A DNA stretch of 39,167 bases from positions 1-39,167 of the forward strand of contig CAIKAH010000029.1 of NCBI GenBank assembly GCA_903825355.1, read 5' to 3'. The notes under the pieces are model-generated. The model had not been told where the DNA came from, did not search any database, and was given only the letters and a program-made list of their open reading frames with translations. Positions 1-7,288 of this stretch are shown one piece after another. The position numbers and the translations under genes are program-made. Numbering within the stretch: the stretch's first letter is position 1; every line of letters begins with the position of its first letter. Source of the stretch: an uncultured bacterium. Its GTDB lineage: Bacteria > Babelota > Babeliae > Babelales > RVW-14.

Positions 1-474
1 CCAAAAGAAGATGCTGCTTATAGCTCTCTCAGGGACATAGATCTTGCAGTGGATTGTGGGCGGCATTGCCTATGGAATACAACAGGGGGCATGTTAAGAA
101 TAGTGTCCAATCCTGCGGAGGCGGTTGCCTGGTGCGCTCCTGATGTCAGCTTGGTTGTTCCAGTAAGTGATTTGGGTCGATCTTTTTATGTTCAGCTATT
201 AGCATCATATGTCTACCAAGGGCATCAAAATGATGATCCGCAGTGTGATACAATTTTAGGGCAATCTAAGATTGAGCAACGATTTCCTGTTAGCACTGCT
301 GATGTAGCAGCGTGGGAACGGTTGCCAGCTGAAGATGCTGAATGTCGAGATTATATGATGTTGAGCCATTATGTGGCAACTGTTGAAGATGTAGGAGTGG
401 AAGGAGAGCAAAGACTGGAGTTGCATCACACCGCCTATACCTTTAGAGAGTCTCTTTCCAGGACAAGAAAATGA
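1..474 (+). CDS. Hypothetical protein, 3' end only
   Basis: The reading frame is open from the first base, so this is the C-terminal part (157 codons visible) of a gene that begins upstream of the window; an internal GTG at 49 is probably not the true start. I do not recognise the protein. The visible part has no obvious membrane segment or signal peptide and is fairly acidic, ending in a basic SRTRK tail. Its stop codon overlaps the mnmA start (ATGA), so translation is probably coupled to mnmA and the two genes share a transcript. The function cannot be inferred from what is visible. Confidence 0.6.
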   Translation, partial: PKEDAAYSSLRDIDLAVDCGRHCLWNTTGGMLRIVSNPAEAVAWCAPDVSLVVPVSDLGRSFYVQLLASYVYQGHQNDDPQCDTILGQSKIEQRFPVSTADVAAWERLPAEDAECRDYMMLSHYVATVEDVGVEGEQRLELHHTAYTFRESLSRTRK

Positions 475-1541
475 AAATAGCAGTTTTAGTGTCTGGTGGC
501 GTTGATAGCTCCGTAGCGCTTCGCTTACTGCATGAGCAGGGTCACCAGGTTGAAGCATTTTACTTAAAAATTTGGCTTGAAGATGAGCTAGCTTACTTGG
601 GTGATTGCCCCTGGGAAGAAGACCTGTCTTATGCACAAGCAGTATGTGATGCTATCAACATACCCCTGCATGTCATTCCTTTGCAAAAAGAGTATTGGGC
701 TGAAGTGGTTTCATATACTATTGCTGAAGTGCGTGCAGGTAGGACGCCAAGCCCTGACTTGCTCTGTAACCAGCGCATTAAATTCGGTGCTTTTTTAAAG
801 CATATTGATGATAGCTTTGAAAAAATTGCTACAGGGCACTACGCGCAAACTGCTGAAGTTAATGGTCAAAATATCTTGCTCAAAGCAAAAGACCCCATCA
901 AAGATCAAACGTACTTTTTATCGTACTTAAGCCAAGCACAGCTCAATCGCTTACTCTTTCCTATTGGCAGCTATTTAAAATCAGAAGTTCGTGAGCTTGC
1001 TACCAAGTTTGATATTCCAAACAAAGAGCGACCAGACAGCCAGGGGATCTGTTTTTTAGGAAAAATTAAATTTAGTGATTTTGTTGCCCATCACTTGGGC
1101 AAACAGCCTGGTGATTTGATTGAATTTGAAACCGGAAAGAAGATGGGCGTGCATGATGGTTTTTGGTTTTATACCATTGGTCAACGCAAAGGCATTCGGC
1201 TTGGCGGCGGGCCTTGGTTTGTGGTTAAAAAAGATACTACTAAAAATATTGTGTACATATCCCGCGAGTATCACACTGATGATAAACCGCGCAATCAATT
1301 TAATGTTGAAAGTATTCACTGGATCAGTGGAAATGCTCCTGTTAAGAAAGAGTTGATGGTGAAAATTCGTCATGGTGAGCATTTTTACCATTGTGCTTTT
1401 ACTGGTCTTGCGAATTATCGTGCGCATGTCATTTTAGATGGCCAAGATCAAGGCTTGGCACCAGGTCAGTTTGCGGTATTTTATGATGGCGAGCAGTGCC
1501 TGGGTTGTGCTGTAATTAGTGAAGAGCATAACGGAGAATAG
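471..1541 (+). CDS. mnmA: tRNA-specific 2-thiouridylase MnmA
   Basis: MnmA installs the 2-thio group on the wobble uridine (U34) of tRNA Lys, Glu and Gln in the cytoplasm, using ATP to adenylate the base and a persulfide sulfur relay. The sequence shows the N-terminal PP-loop SGGVDSS (residues 8-14), the catalytic cysteine in LLCNQRIKFG (C99), the tRNA-binding segment KDQTYFLSYL (144-153), and the second catalytic cysteine in DSQGICFLG (C194). The 356-residue length matches the family (about 360). It overlaps the preceding gene by 4 nt, and the following acetyltransferase starts immediately after it, so the three look like one operon. No neighbouring cysteine desulfurase or Tus relay gene is seen here. 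Assignment is secure. Confidence 0.97.
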   Translation: MKIAVLVSGGVDSSVALRLLHEQGHQVEAFYLKIWLEDELAYLGDCPWEEDLSYAQAVCDAINIPLHVIPLQKEYWAEVVSYTIAEVRAGRTPSPDLLCNQRIKFGAFLKHIDDSFEKIATGHYAQTAEVNGQNILLKAKDPIKDQTYFLSYLSQAQLNRLLFPIGSYLKSEVRELATKFDIPNKERPDSQGICFLGKIKFSDFVAHHLGKQPGDLIEFETGKKMGVHDGFWFYTIGQRKGIRLGGGPWFVVKKDTTKNIVYISREYHTDDKPRNQFNVESIHWISGNAPVKKELMVKIRHGEHFYHCAFTGLANYRAHVILDGQDQGLAPGQFAVFYDGEQCLGCAVISEEHNGE

Positions 1542-1545
1542 TGGA

Positions 1546-2037
1546 ATGATTACGATTACTCAATTGCCGCCTGATTGTTGGGAGCAATACAAAGCTATTC
1601 GTTTAGAGGCATTACAGACAGATCCATTGGCCTTTGGTTGCTCATATGAAGAAGAGGCTAATTTTTCTGAAAGCACCTGGCGCGAGCGCATTAATATTAT
1701 GTGGTTTGCTATGCTGAAAGATGAGCCCGTTGGTATGATTGGCCTGCTGCGTGGAACTATGCAGTCTACCTCGCACAAAGGTTTGGTGGTGTCGTTCTGG
1801 GTAAAGCCATCAATGCGTGGAAAGGGGCTTGGGAAGGAGCTCTTGCTGCATTTGCAGGTTATTGCCCCTGATCAAGGATGCCGTAAAATGGTCCTTGATG
1901 TTACTATGAGCCAGCAGGCAGCTATTGCTACCTATAATGCGCTAGGCTTCCGTCAAGTGGGGGTATTGCACCAAGAATTGTACATACACGGTGAATATGT
2001 AGATCAATTTGTCATGGAATGGTTAGCTCCCGTATAG
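1546..2037 (+). CDS. GNAT family N-acetyltransferase
   Basis: This is a 163-residue GCN5-related acetyltransferase, expected to transfer acetyl from acetyl-CoA to an amine of an unknown substrate. The acetyl-CoA pyrophosphate loop is visible as MRGKGLGKELL (around residue 87), after the beta strand GLVVSFWVKP and before the C-terminal part YNALGFRQVGV, all typical of the fold. I chose ATG 1546 because GGAG at about 1533 is well spaced. An in-frame GTG at 1519 would overlap mnmA by 23 nt and lacks such a site. The start lies 4 nt after the mnmA stop, so the two are co-transcribed. RimI-type or small-molecule acetylation are both possible; the substrate is unknown. Confidence 0.88.
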   Translation: MITITQLPPDCWEQYKAIRLEALQTDPLAFGCSYEEEANFSESTWRERINIMWFAMLKDEPVGMIGLLRGTMQSTSHKGLVVSFWVKPSMRGKGLGKELLLHLQVIAPDQGCRKMVLDVTMSQQAAIATYNALGFRQVGVLHQELYIHGEYVDQFVMEWLAPV

Positions 2038-2100
2038 GTTCATTCAAATTGAAAATATCGTGCAATTTTTTGTCTTAAAAGAAATGAAAAATCATTATTC

Positions 2101-2128
2101 TTGGTAAAAATACTAGCTGTGGTAACAT
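2101..2128 (+). promoter_or_regulatory. Possible promoter of the MBL-fold hydrolase gene
   Basis: TTGGTA (2101-2106) and TAACAT (2123-2128), separated by 16 bp, resemble a sigma-70 -35/-10 pair about 43 bp before the hydrolase start. The match is moderate and the region is AT-rich, so this is tentative. Confidence 0.3.
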
Positions 2129-2170
2129 TAGAACTCTAAAGCAGAAATCAGTACTTTTTGAGGAATTTGT

Positions 2171-3184
2171 ATGTACAAAAAACCACACCAGCATCGTGGC
2201 CGGTATTTTAACCTGGGGCATGAGTCTTTGAAGACCCGGCTTAGGGAGCTTTTTAAGACTACCTTTTTGCTGGTAAAGCATTTTTTTACTAAGCCTGAAA
2301 AGCATGATAAAAAAGCAGCACATGCTGCTTTGCATCACCATTCGGTGTCTTTTTTAGAGCGGAGCGTCGAGCCACGGATTACCTGGCTAGGGCATGCATC
2401 TTTTCTTATTCAAGTTGATAACAAAAATATTCTTACCGATCCTGTATTTAATGAAATTGCTTGGGTTACTCCACGCTATGTTGACGCGATTGTAACTGCT
2501 GAAGAGTTGCCGCCAATTGATGCAGTTATCATTTCTCATAACCATCGTGACCATTTGGATGAAACATCTGTGCGATCGCTAAAAAATAAAGTGGCACACT
2601 GGTTTGTTCCTGCTGGTGATAAAAAATGGGTAGTTAAATGGGGTGGGGCTCACGTAACTGAAATGACCTGGTGGCAAACGGTAAATATCGCTGATGTAGC
2701 CCTAACTTTTTTACCTGCGCACCACTGGAGCGGTAGGCATGTAATTGATATGAATGAATCCCTCTGGGGCAGCTGGATGATTGAAGCGCCACAGCAAAAT
2801 ATTTATTTTGCCGGTGATACTGCGTATAGCGAGCATTTTAGCATTATTGCAAAAGCGTTTAAATATATTGATATAGCACTTATGCCGGTAGGGCCGAATG
2901 AGCCTTATACCATGCGTGAAACTCATGTTTCTGGTGATGAGGCAGTGCGAGGTTTTTTAGAGCTTGGAGCACATCATTTTGTACCAATGCATTGGGGAAC
3001 ATTTAAGCTAGGTGCCGATACTTTTAATATGCCTATGGAGCAGCTTAACATTGCTTGGGATGCGCATTTAGGTAAACTTGGTGATAAACAACTTACCATT
3101 CTTAAGCATGGCGAGGTGCTAGAAATTATTACCGCTCTTCCACCCCTGCGTGGTGTGGTTCGACAGGCTCCCCATGAGCGGTGA
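2171..3184 (+). CDS. Metallo-beta-lactamase-fold hydrolase (NAPE-PLD/UlaG-like)
   Basis: This 337-residue MBL-fold protein belongs to the branch containing N-acyl-phosphatidylethanolamine phospholipase D and UlaG-like lactonases. It shows the start of the fold at ITWLGHASFLI (70-80), the metal-binding HNHRDH motif (123-128), a second histidine region PAHHWSGR, the FAGDTAYS aspartate segment and the C-terminal MHWGTFKL histidine. All expected zinc ligands appear present. A GAGGAAT ribosome site precedes the ATG. A membrane-phospholipid or lactone substrate is possible but not shown by sequence. The last 17 or so codons (3131-3182) lie inside a copy of the window's dispersed palindromic repeat, so the C-terminal PPLRGVVRQAPHER is probably not original to the family. 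Confidence 0.88.
   Translation: MYKKPHQHRGRYFNLGHESLKTRLRELFKTTFLLVKHFFTKPEKHDKKAAHAALHHHSVSFLERSVEPRITWLGHASFLIQVDNKNILTDPVFNEIAWVTPRYVDAIVTAEELPPIDAVIISHNHRDHLDETSVRSLKNKVAHWFVPAGDKKWVVKWGGAHVTEMTWWQTVNIADVALTFLPAHHWSGRHVIDMNESLWGSWMIEAPQQNIYFAGDTAYSEHFSIIAKAFKYIDIALMPVGPNEPYTMRETHVSGDEAVRGFLELGAHHFVPMHWGTFKLGADTFNMPMEQLNIAWDAHLGKLGDKQLTILKHGEVLEIITALPPLRGVVRQAPHER
3131..3182 (-). repeat. Dispersed palindromic repeat, copy 1 (inside a CDS 3' end)
   Basis: Read on the minus strand, this 52-bp element begins ACCGCTC, continues with the core GAGCCTGTCGAACCAC, has an inner stem around CACGCAGGGGTGG, and closes with GAGCGGT, which pairs with the start. It aligns closely with copy 6 at 36618-36675. 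It is unusual in coding for the last residues and abutting the stop codon of the MBL-fold hydrolase. It forms an inverted pair with copy 2. Confidence 0.8.
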
Positions 3185-3266
3185 AAATGGCTTCGTAGTA
3201 ACTAAACAATAGCACAATAGTTTGTACATGTTTTGAATTTAGAAAAATATTTGACCTGTTTTTACC

Positions 3267-3341
3267 CCCGCTCCTCCTGCGCTTGTCGAGATGCAGAACG
3301 CCAGTTCTGAACGACGCCCCGCACAGGGCTTGAAGAGCGGG
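3267..3341 (+). repeat. Dispersed palindromic repeat, copy 2
   Basis: A 75-bp element with outer stem CCCGCTC (3267-3273) / GAGCGGG (3335-3341), the core GCGCTTGTCGAG, an inner hairpin CAGAAC-gcca-GTTCTG (3294-3309) and a second small stem GCCC/GGGC. It shares the CAGAAC/GTTCTG hairpin with copy 4, so these two form a subfamily. It lies just before the start of the small membrane protein gene. Confidence 0.85.
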
Positions 3342-3356
3342 CAGAGATAAAATCCT

Positions 3357-3824
3357 ATGCTTATCTTACTCGCCTTATTCACGGACTTCTTAGCAGCAAG
3401 CTTGTGCTCGTCGTGGGTAGTGCATGCCGTGCTCGCTTATTTACTTGTACGCGTTTCGCTCCCGGCTGAGCAGACGCCTTGGGCAGCAATTGCTGCTACA
3501 AGCGCTGGTTTCATGCTTACTGATTTTGCGGCGCATGGCATAATGGGAATGGGGTTTATATACCTTGTGCCAACCATATTCATCTTGTTACGGCTTAAAA
3601 CTATGCTTGTGCATGGTGCTGCTTGGCTTGTTTTTGGGGGGGTTTTAGCTTTTTTTGTTTATGAAGCCTTGGTTTGCCGGGGTAGCGTGACAATAACTAA
3701 AATAAGCTTTAATCTAGTAGTAGGTTATTTGACTCTTTTGGGATTACGGGGCAATCGCGGTTTACGGTCTCGGGCTGTTAGATCGAGGAAAGTCTGGACT
3801 CCTAGCAGGAAAGATGCCTCATAA
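3357..3824 (+). CDS. Small multi-pass membrane protein, overlaps rnpB
   Basis: A 155-residue hydrophobic protein with about four to five predicted membrane segments, for example LILLALFTDFLAASL, VVHAVLAYLLV, MGFIYLVPTIFILL and AAWLVFGGVLAFFVY. I do not recognise the family; the size and topology recall small MreD-like or ECF-type membrane components, but no diagnostic motif is visible. The start is the first ATG after a palindromic repeat, with only a weak GAGAT ribosome site. The last 28 or so codons run into the RNase P RNA gene and would encode a basic tail. Either the two genes truly overlap, or the membrane gene lost its stop and reads into rnpB. Because the hydrophobic pattern is well kept, I think it is a real gene. 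Confidence 0.6.
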   Translation: MLILLALFTDFLAASLCSSWVVHAVLAYLLVRVSLPAEQTPWAAIAATSAGFMLTDFAAHGIMGMGFIYLVPTIFILLRLKTMLVHGAAWLVFGGVLAFFVYEALVCRGSVTITKISFNLVVGYLTLLGLRGNRGLRSRAVRSRKVWTPSRKDAS

Positions 3825-4109
3825 GATGAGTGACGTAAGTTACTCAGGCAAATGAGGAAGGCGTAAGTCTATGGAAAGTGCCACAGAAAATAAACCGCCA
3901 GGGCAACCTGGTAAGGGTGAAACCGTGCGGTAAGAGCGCACGCATGGCTGCAGCAATGTAGCTGTTGGGCAAACCCCATCTGGAGCAAGACAAAATAGGC
4001 ATACTACAAGTTTCCTGCTCTTACAGTATGCGGGTATGTCGCTTAGATAAATGGTTGCCACTGTTGTGCTTTTGCATTACAGTACAGAATCCAGCTTACA
4101 AGTGGTCCC
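3740..4109 (+). ncRNA. rnpB: RNase P RNA (bacterial type A)
   Basis: RNase P RNA is the catalytic subunit that trims the 5' leader of pre-tRNAs. Hallmark segments are present in order: GAGGAAAGTCTGGACTCC (3785-3802), AGTGCCACAGAAAATAAACC near 3878, GGTAAGGGTGAAACCGTGCG then GTAAGAGCGCAC (near 3910-3940), GGGCAAACCCCATCTGGAGC followed by AAGACAAAATAGGC, and the 3' universal block ACAGAATCCAGCTTAC (4084-4099). The ends are set by helix P1: GGGATTAC (3740-3747) pairs fully with GTGGTCCC (4102-4109). CTCTT/AAGAG just outside could extend it. The length of about 370 nt fits type A. The 5' end lies inside the upstream membrane gene, and the PASTA gene starts 32 nt downstream. Confidence 0.95.
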
Positions 4110-4141
4110 TTAAGAGTTTTTAACCGGTAAATGTAACCACC

Positions 4142-5083
4142 ATGAAAACCTCCAGAAAACAGTATTTTTTTCGTTCATCTAACGGCCGCTCGCGCCTTTC
4201 TTCTCTTTGGCTGTTACCATTTATAGGTTTTGTCATAGGGTATGTGATTGCTGGTTATTTTGTTCAAAAAAAAGATGTTGCCACGCCAAATGTTATTGGC
4301 AAATCCCTTGCACAATCGATTCAGATACTTTCTCAAGAGCGGCTTGGTGTACGATTGCTGACACAGCGTGAAGAGCCAACGTTGCCGGAATCTACGGTGC
4401 TTGATCAATTACCACGGCCAGGGCAGCATATGCGGCCCAATCAAACGGTTTTTGTAACTATTTCTACTAAGCAGCCACCCCAGGAAACACCAGATTGGTG
4501 GGGGAAGCGAATAAAAGATATTACCCCTTTATTAGATAAGCGTGGTCTGCAATATAATATTATCCAGCTTCAAAGTGCCTACCCACAAGGTATGTGTATT
4601 GCCCAGATACCCACCGCTGGGCAGCCATTGGTAGTTAAAACCGTTACTTTATTTATTTCGCTGGGTTCTTCTGCTCTAGCGGTAATGTCCGATTTTCAGG
4701 GCCTTAAGGTTGCTGATTTTGAGAAACTACTTGAACAGAAAGATATTCGCGTTGAATACTTGCATGAAAAACGCGTAGATGAGCAGCATCGTTGTGACGA
4801 ATGCGTAATCATTGGTCAGCAGCCTGTTGCTGGCGCGATGGTTGCTACCAATAAGACCATAGATCTGCAGGTTTTGTTGCGTACTCAGGCAGTTGTGGTA
4901 TCAGTGCCAAGACTAGCCGTTGTTTCGCCTGAGCAAGCCCCAGCCGTGCCGATTGTTGAGCCGGTGGTGATGGTTGAGCAAGTGTCAGCGCCTATTGTAG
5001 CAGAGCATATGGTTATTGAAGCAGAAAATTCTGCTATGCCCACTCAAGAAGGGCTATTACCTGAAAAGCTGGTAGCTGAATAA
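4142..5083 (+). CDS. Membrane-anchored PASTA-domain protein (no kinase domain)
   Basis: This 313-residue protein has a short basic N-terminus and one membrane segment (about 21-42, LWLLPFIGFVIGYVIAGYFV). Three tandem PASTA repeats follow: about 46-112 (starts ATPNVIGKSLAQSIQIL), 113-180 (WWGKRIKDITPLLDKRGL) and 181-248 (MSDFQGLKVADFEKLLEQK). Each ends in the typical Q-P-x-G-x-x-V pattern, such as DQLPRPGQ and GQQPVAGA. The tail is proline/valine-rich. PASTA domains usually bind muropeptides or beta-lactams in Ser/Thr kinases or penicillin-binding proteins; here neither partner domain is fused, so a cell-wall sensing or scaffold role is inferred. It starts 32 nt after rnpB and may depend on read-through or processing of that transcript. 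Ribosome site is weak. Confidence 0.88.
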   Translation: MKTSRKQYFFRSSNGRSRLSSLWLLPFIGFVIGYVIAGYFVQKKDVATPNVIGKSLAQSIQILSQERLGVRLLTQREEPTLPESTVLDQLPRPGQHMRPNQTVFVTISTKQPPQETPDWWGKRIKDITPLLDKRGLQYNIIQLQSAYPQGMCIAQIPTAGQPLVVKTVTLFISLGSSALAVMSDFQGLKVADFEKLLEQKDIRVEYLHEKRVDEQHRCDECVIIGQQPVAGAMVATNKTIDLQVLLRTQAVVVSVPRLAVVSPEQAPAVPIVEPVVMVEQVSAPIVAEHMVIEAENSAMPTQEGLLPEKLVAE

Positions 5084-5107
5084 CCAAAGAATATCCCTGT
5101 TTATCTT

Positions 5108-5166
5108 CCTGTTCATGGTGAGCCTGTCGAACCACGCCCTGTTAGGGGTGCAAACGAGTGGACAGG
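5108..5166 (+). repeat. Dispersed palindromic repeat, copy 3, with swapped outer stem
   Basis: A 59-bp element with the family core GGTGAGCCTGTCGAACCACG and inner stem GCCCTG/AGGGGTG. Its outer stem is CCTGTTCA (5108-5115) pairing with TGGACAGG (5159-5166). This differs in sequence from the usual CCGCTC/GAGCGG but still pairs over eight positions, counting one G-T wobble. Confidence 0.8.
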
Positions 5167-5179
5167 ATGCTCTTTATTC

Positions 5180-5269
5180 CCGCTCTTCCACATCCTGCGG
5201 ACGCGTTGTTCAGAACTTGCGTTCTGTATTTCACCTTGCGGTGTTCTTCGACAAGCTCAGGAGGAGCGG
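5180..5269 (-). repeat. Dispersed palindromic repeat, copy 4
   Basis: On the minus strand this 90-bp element starts CCGCTCCTCCTGAGCTTGTC, carries a hairpin ACACCGCAAGGTG, then the hairpin with arms CAGAAC/GTTCTG (5211-5226) and ends GAAGAGCGG. It is the longest copy, shares the CAGAAC hairpin with copy 2, and forms an inverted pair with copy 3 only 13 bp away. Confidence 0.85.
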
Positions 5270-5338
5270 CATTGTAAATCCATTTACAGTTTCGAAAGAT
5301 ATCTAATGCCTCCATATCGAATGATTTATTAATTCTAT

Positions 5339-5368
5339 TTGGAATATTGCATTTATTTTTGCTATAAT
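5339..5368 (+). promoter_or_regulatory. Sigma-70-type promoter of the large ankyrin gene
   Basis: A perfect TATAAT (5363-5368) with TTGGAA (5339-5344) 18 bp upstream, about 40 bp before the ankyrin gene start, in an AT-rich context and just past the inverted repeat pair. Confidence 0.6.
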
Positions 5369-5403
5369 AGAGCTATAAAAATAAAACATGTCATTTTTCT
5401 AAA

Positions 5404-7047
5404 ATGTGGAGCGTTATGAGGGGATCAGTATTTTCTAAACTTCTATTCATCCTGCTGTTGGGTACGGTGTTGATTGTGGCTAGTGATAATCCACTTAAGC
5501 GCAATCGTAGTGTTAGTCCTGCTGGTGATAAGGTAGCACATTTAAGTGATAGCGATGACAGTGAAAAACCGATAGCAAGAAAACTTAGGAATCTGCGAGG
5601 CGTGTTTAGTCCAATTGACTTAGAAAAAACCGAGCCTGTTTCTTTGGTTGATACGGACTGTGAAAGGATTATAAAAAATCTAAAGATCATCTTTGCTAAG
5701 CCGTCAGCGGGTGAGACTGTCCCTTGTGCAAGCCCCATCGGAGAGCAGCGGAAAATATTAGAAGAAGGTGCTTCATTACTTAATCGGTTAAGGGTGGCTA
5801 ATTTAGGATGTGAAGATATTGATTTTGATGAGCGCAAAAGTAATGCCCTAGCCGATGAAATGATGGGGGTTCTGCGGTCATTTGGTCCTACAATGTGGGT
5901 GAAAATTAGAAAAGCGGTTACAGCTTATAATGAAGAATATGGAAGATCTGGACCAATTGCTTGCGCAAACCCGCTCGCTAATATTTCATTTGAATTTCAA
6001 CAATGTAGAACGGCGGACCGTTATGCTGCTCCGTGGTATGCATTACCATCGGATAAAGTCATGGCAATGCTCGATCAGTGTCAGAGTGCACCAGTTGTTC
6101 AGTGCAATATTAATGCATTATTTTTAGATGCAGTTATTCATAATAATCTTGATTTAGTAAAACATTTAGTTGAAAAAGGGGCTTTAATTCACTACCGTGG
6201 GCCTGAGGGAGAAAACGCATTCCATCATGCTGCAAGGAACTGTTCTATAGCGTTATTAGATTACTTATTAGGTGTTGCTGCGGCACGACATTTGTTGTCG
6301 GAGTTATTGGAGCAGACCGATTCTTTGGGGAGCACACCTTTGTATGTTGCAGTAAAAACAAATCAAGCTGAAGCCGTTAGGCGTTTGCTTGATGCTGGTG
6401 CTAATTGGAAAATATATATGATTGTGAATGGTGCAAATATGATGTCGACGGCATTGCATTTTGCAGCAAGCTCAGGATGTATAGAGACGCTTGATTGTAT
6501 TATAGCTTGGGCTGAAGCGAATAATATTTTGGGAGAGGTTCTAGAAGCTACAGATTTTTCTAAGTGTACAGCGCTGTACCTTGCTGTAAAATACGATCAG
6601 AAAGAAGCTGTTATCCATCTCCTTGATGCTGGTGCCAACCTAAACACTTGTCCAGTAACGCCGGAAATAAATCCTGAAAGGAAAGTAACGCCACTGCACA
6701 TAGCTGCGGCTAATGGAAATCTTGCCATGCTTGAGCTAATTATAGAGTGGGCTCGTCGTAAAAATGTTTTAGCTCGTTTAATAGATGGGCAAGATGATGC
6801 TGGTTCAACAGCTCTGCACCATGCAGTGGAATATAATGATCCCCTGGTTGTTACATATTTACTTGCCGAAGGTGCAGATGAAGGCATACCGGATGATTCT
6901 GGCAAAACACCATTGCAGCTGGCAATAAAGCAGGAGAAGCGATATCTGGTTGAGTTACTACAAGAATTAGTACTACAAGCGGACGTTAATACTGATAGTG
7001 AAGAGAGTATATCTAGCGATGAGAGTGATACCGATGATTCTGATTAA
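5404..7047 (+). CDS. Secreted ankyrin-repeat protein (547 aa)
   Basis: The protein begins with a signal peptide (FSKLLFILLLGTVLIVASDN). A disordered, basic/serine-rich stretch (NPLKRNRSVSPAGDK) and an N-terminal helical region without a known domain follow. From about residue 210 there are eight or so ankyrin repeats, recognisable by cores such as NAFHHAARN, TPLYVAVKTNQAEAVRRLLD, TALHFAASSG, TPLHIAAANGN and TALHHAVEYN. It ends with an acidic tail (DSEESISSDESDTDDSD). The repeats follow a two-unit cycle of about 79 residues (alternating LL-D-AGAN and WAxxxN units). The second ATG at 5416 has GGAG close upstream, while ATG 5404 has no ribosome site, so 5416 may be the true start. The role, probably protein binding outside the bacterium or in the host, is inferred. 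Confidence 0.88.
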   Translation: MWSVMRGSVFSKLLFILLLGTVLIVASDNPLKRNRSVSPAGDKVAHLSDSDDSEKPIARKLRNLRGVFSPIDLEKTEPVSLVDTDCERIIKNLKIIFAKPSAGETVPCASPIGEQRKILEEGASLLNRLRVANLGCEDIDFDERKSNALADEMMGVLRSFGPTMWVKIRKAVTAYNEEYGRSGPIACANPLANISFEFQQCRTADRYAAPWYALPSDKVMAMLDQCQSAPVVQCNINALFLDAVIHNNLDLVKHLVEKGALIHYRGPEGENAFHHAARNCSIALLDYLLGVAAARHLLSELLEQTDSLGSTPLYVAVKTNQAEAVRRLLDAGANWKIYMIVNGANMMSTALHFAASSGCIETLDCIIAWAEANNILGEVLEATDFSKCTALYLAVKYDQKEAVIHLLDAGANLNTCPVTPEINPERKVTPLHIAAANGNLAMLELIIEWARRKNVLARLIDGQDDAGSTALHHAVEYNDPLVVTYLLAEGADEGIPDDSGKTPLQLAIKQEKRYLVELLQELVLQADVNTDSEESISSDESDTDDSD

Positions 7048-7217
7048 AAATGGTACCTTTCAACTTCTGTGTGACTTTGCCAGGAGAGTGAAAATGTGGT
7101 CATTAAAGCTTTGCTAAAAGGCTCATAAAATAGGGTCAAAAATGTCTTAAAAATGGCTTATAGTTTTCTAGTTGTCCAATTGTTGGTTTGCCATCGCTAG
7201 CTCGCTAGAATTGTTTC

Positions 7218-7245
7218 TTTACATTGCGCTACAAATCAGTATCAT
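7218..7245 (+). promoter_or_regulatory. Likely promoter of the His-rich membrane gene/pot operon
   Basis: TTTACA (7218-7223) and TATCAT (7240-7245), each 5 of 6 to consensus with a 16-bp spacer, lie 43 bp before the first gene of the operon. A TATTAT at 7254-7259 is an alternative -10 without a good -35. Confidence 0.45.
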
Positions 7246-7288
7246 AAAACCCGTATTATAAAGCTGTTTTTTATCTGGAAGGAAGCCA

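Larger units (their letters stand above)
5084..5403 (+). other. Gene-free stretch holding an inverted repeat pair and a promoter
   Basis: The 320-bp gap contains two palindromic repeat copies (5108-5166 and 5180-5269) in opposite orientation and a good sigma-70 promoter for the ankyrin gene. A 63-codon ORF starting MVSLSNHALLG is just a translation of the repeats and is not annotated as a gene. Confidence 0.8.

Noticed and set aside
3840..4061. 73-codon minus-strand ORF
   Set aside because: It lies wholly antisense to the conserved RNase P RNA.
5115..5306. 63-codon ORF beginning MVSLSNHALLG
   Set aside because: It is a translation of two palindromic repeat copies; such frames arise from the repeat itself and have no ribosome site or domain.
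5391..5837. 148-codon minus-strand ORF at the start of the large ankyrin gene
   Set aside because: It is antisense to a well-supported ankyrin gene with its own promoter; serine/leucine-rich shadow composition.
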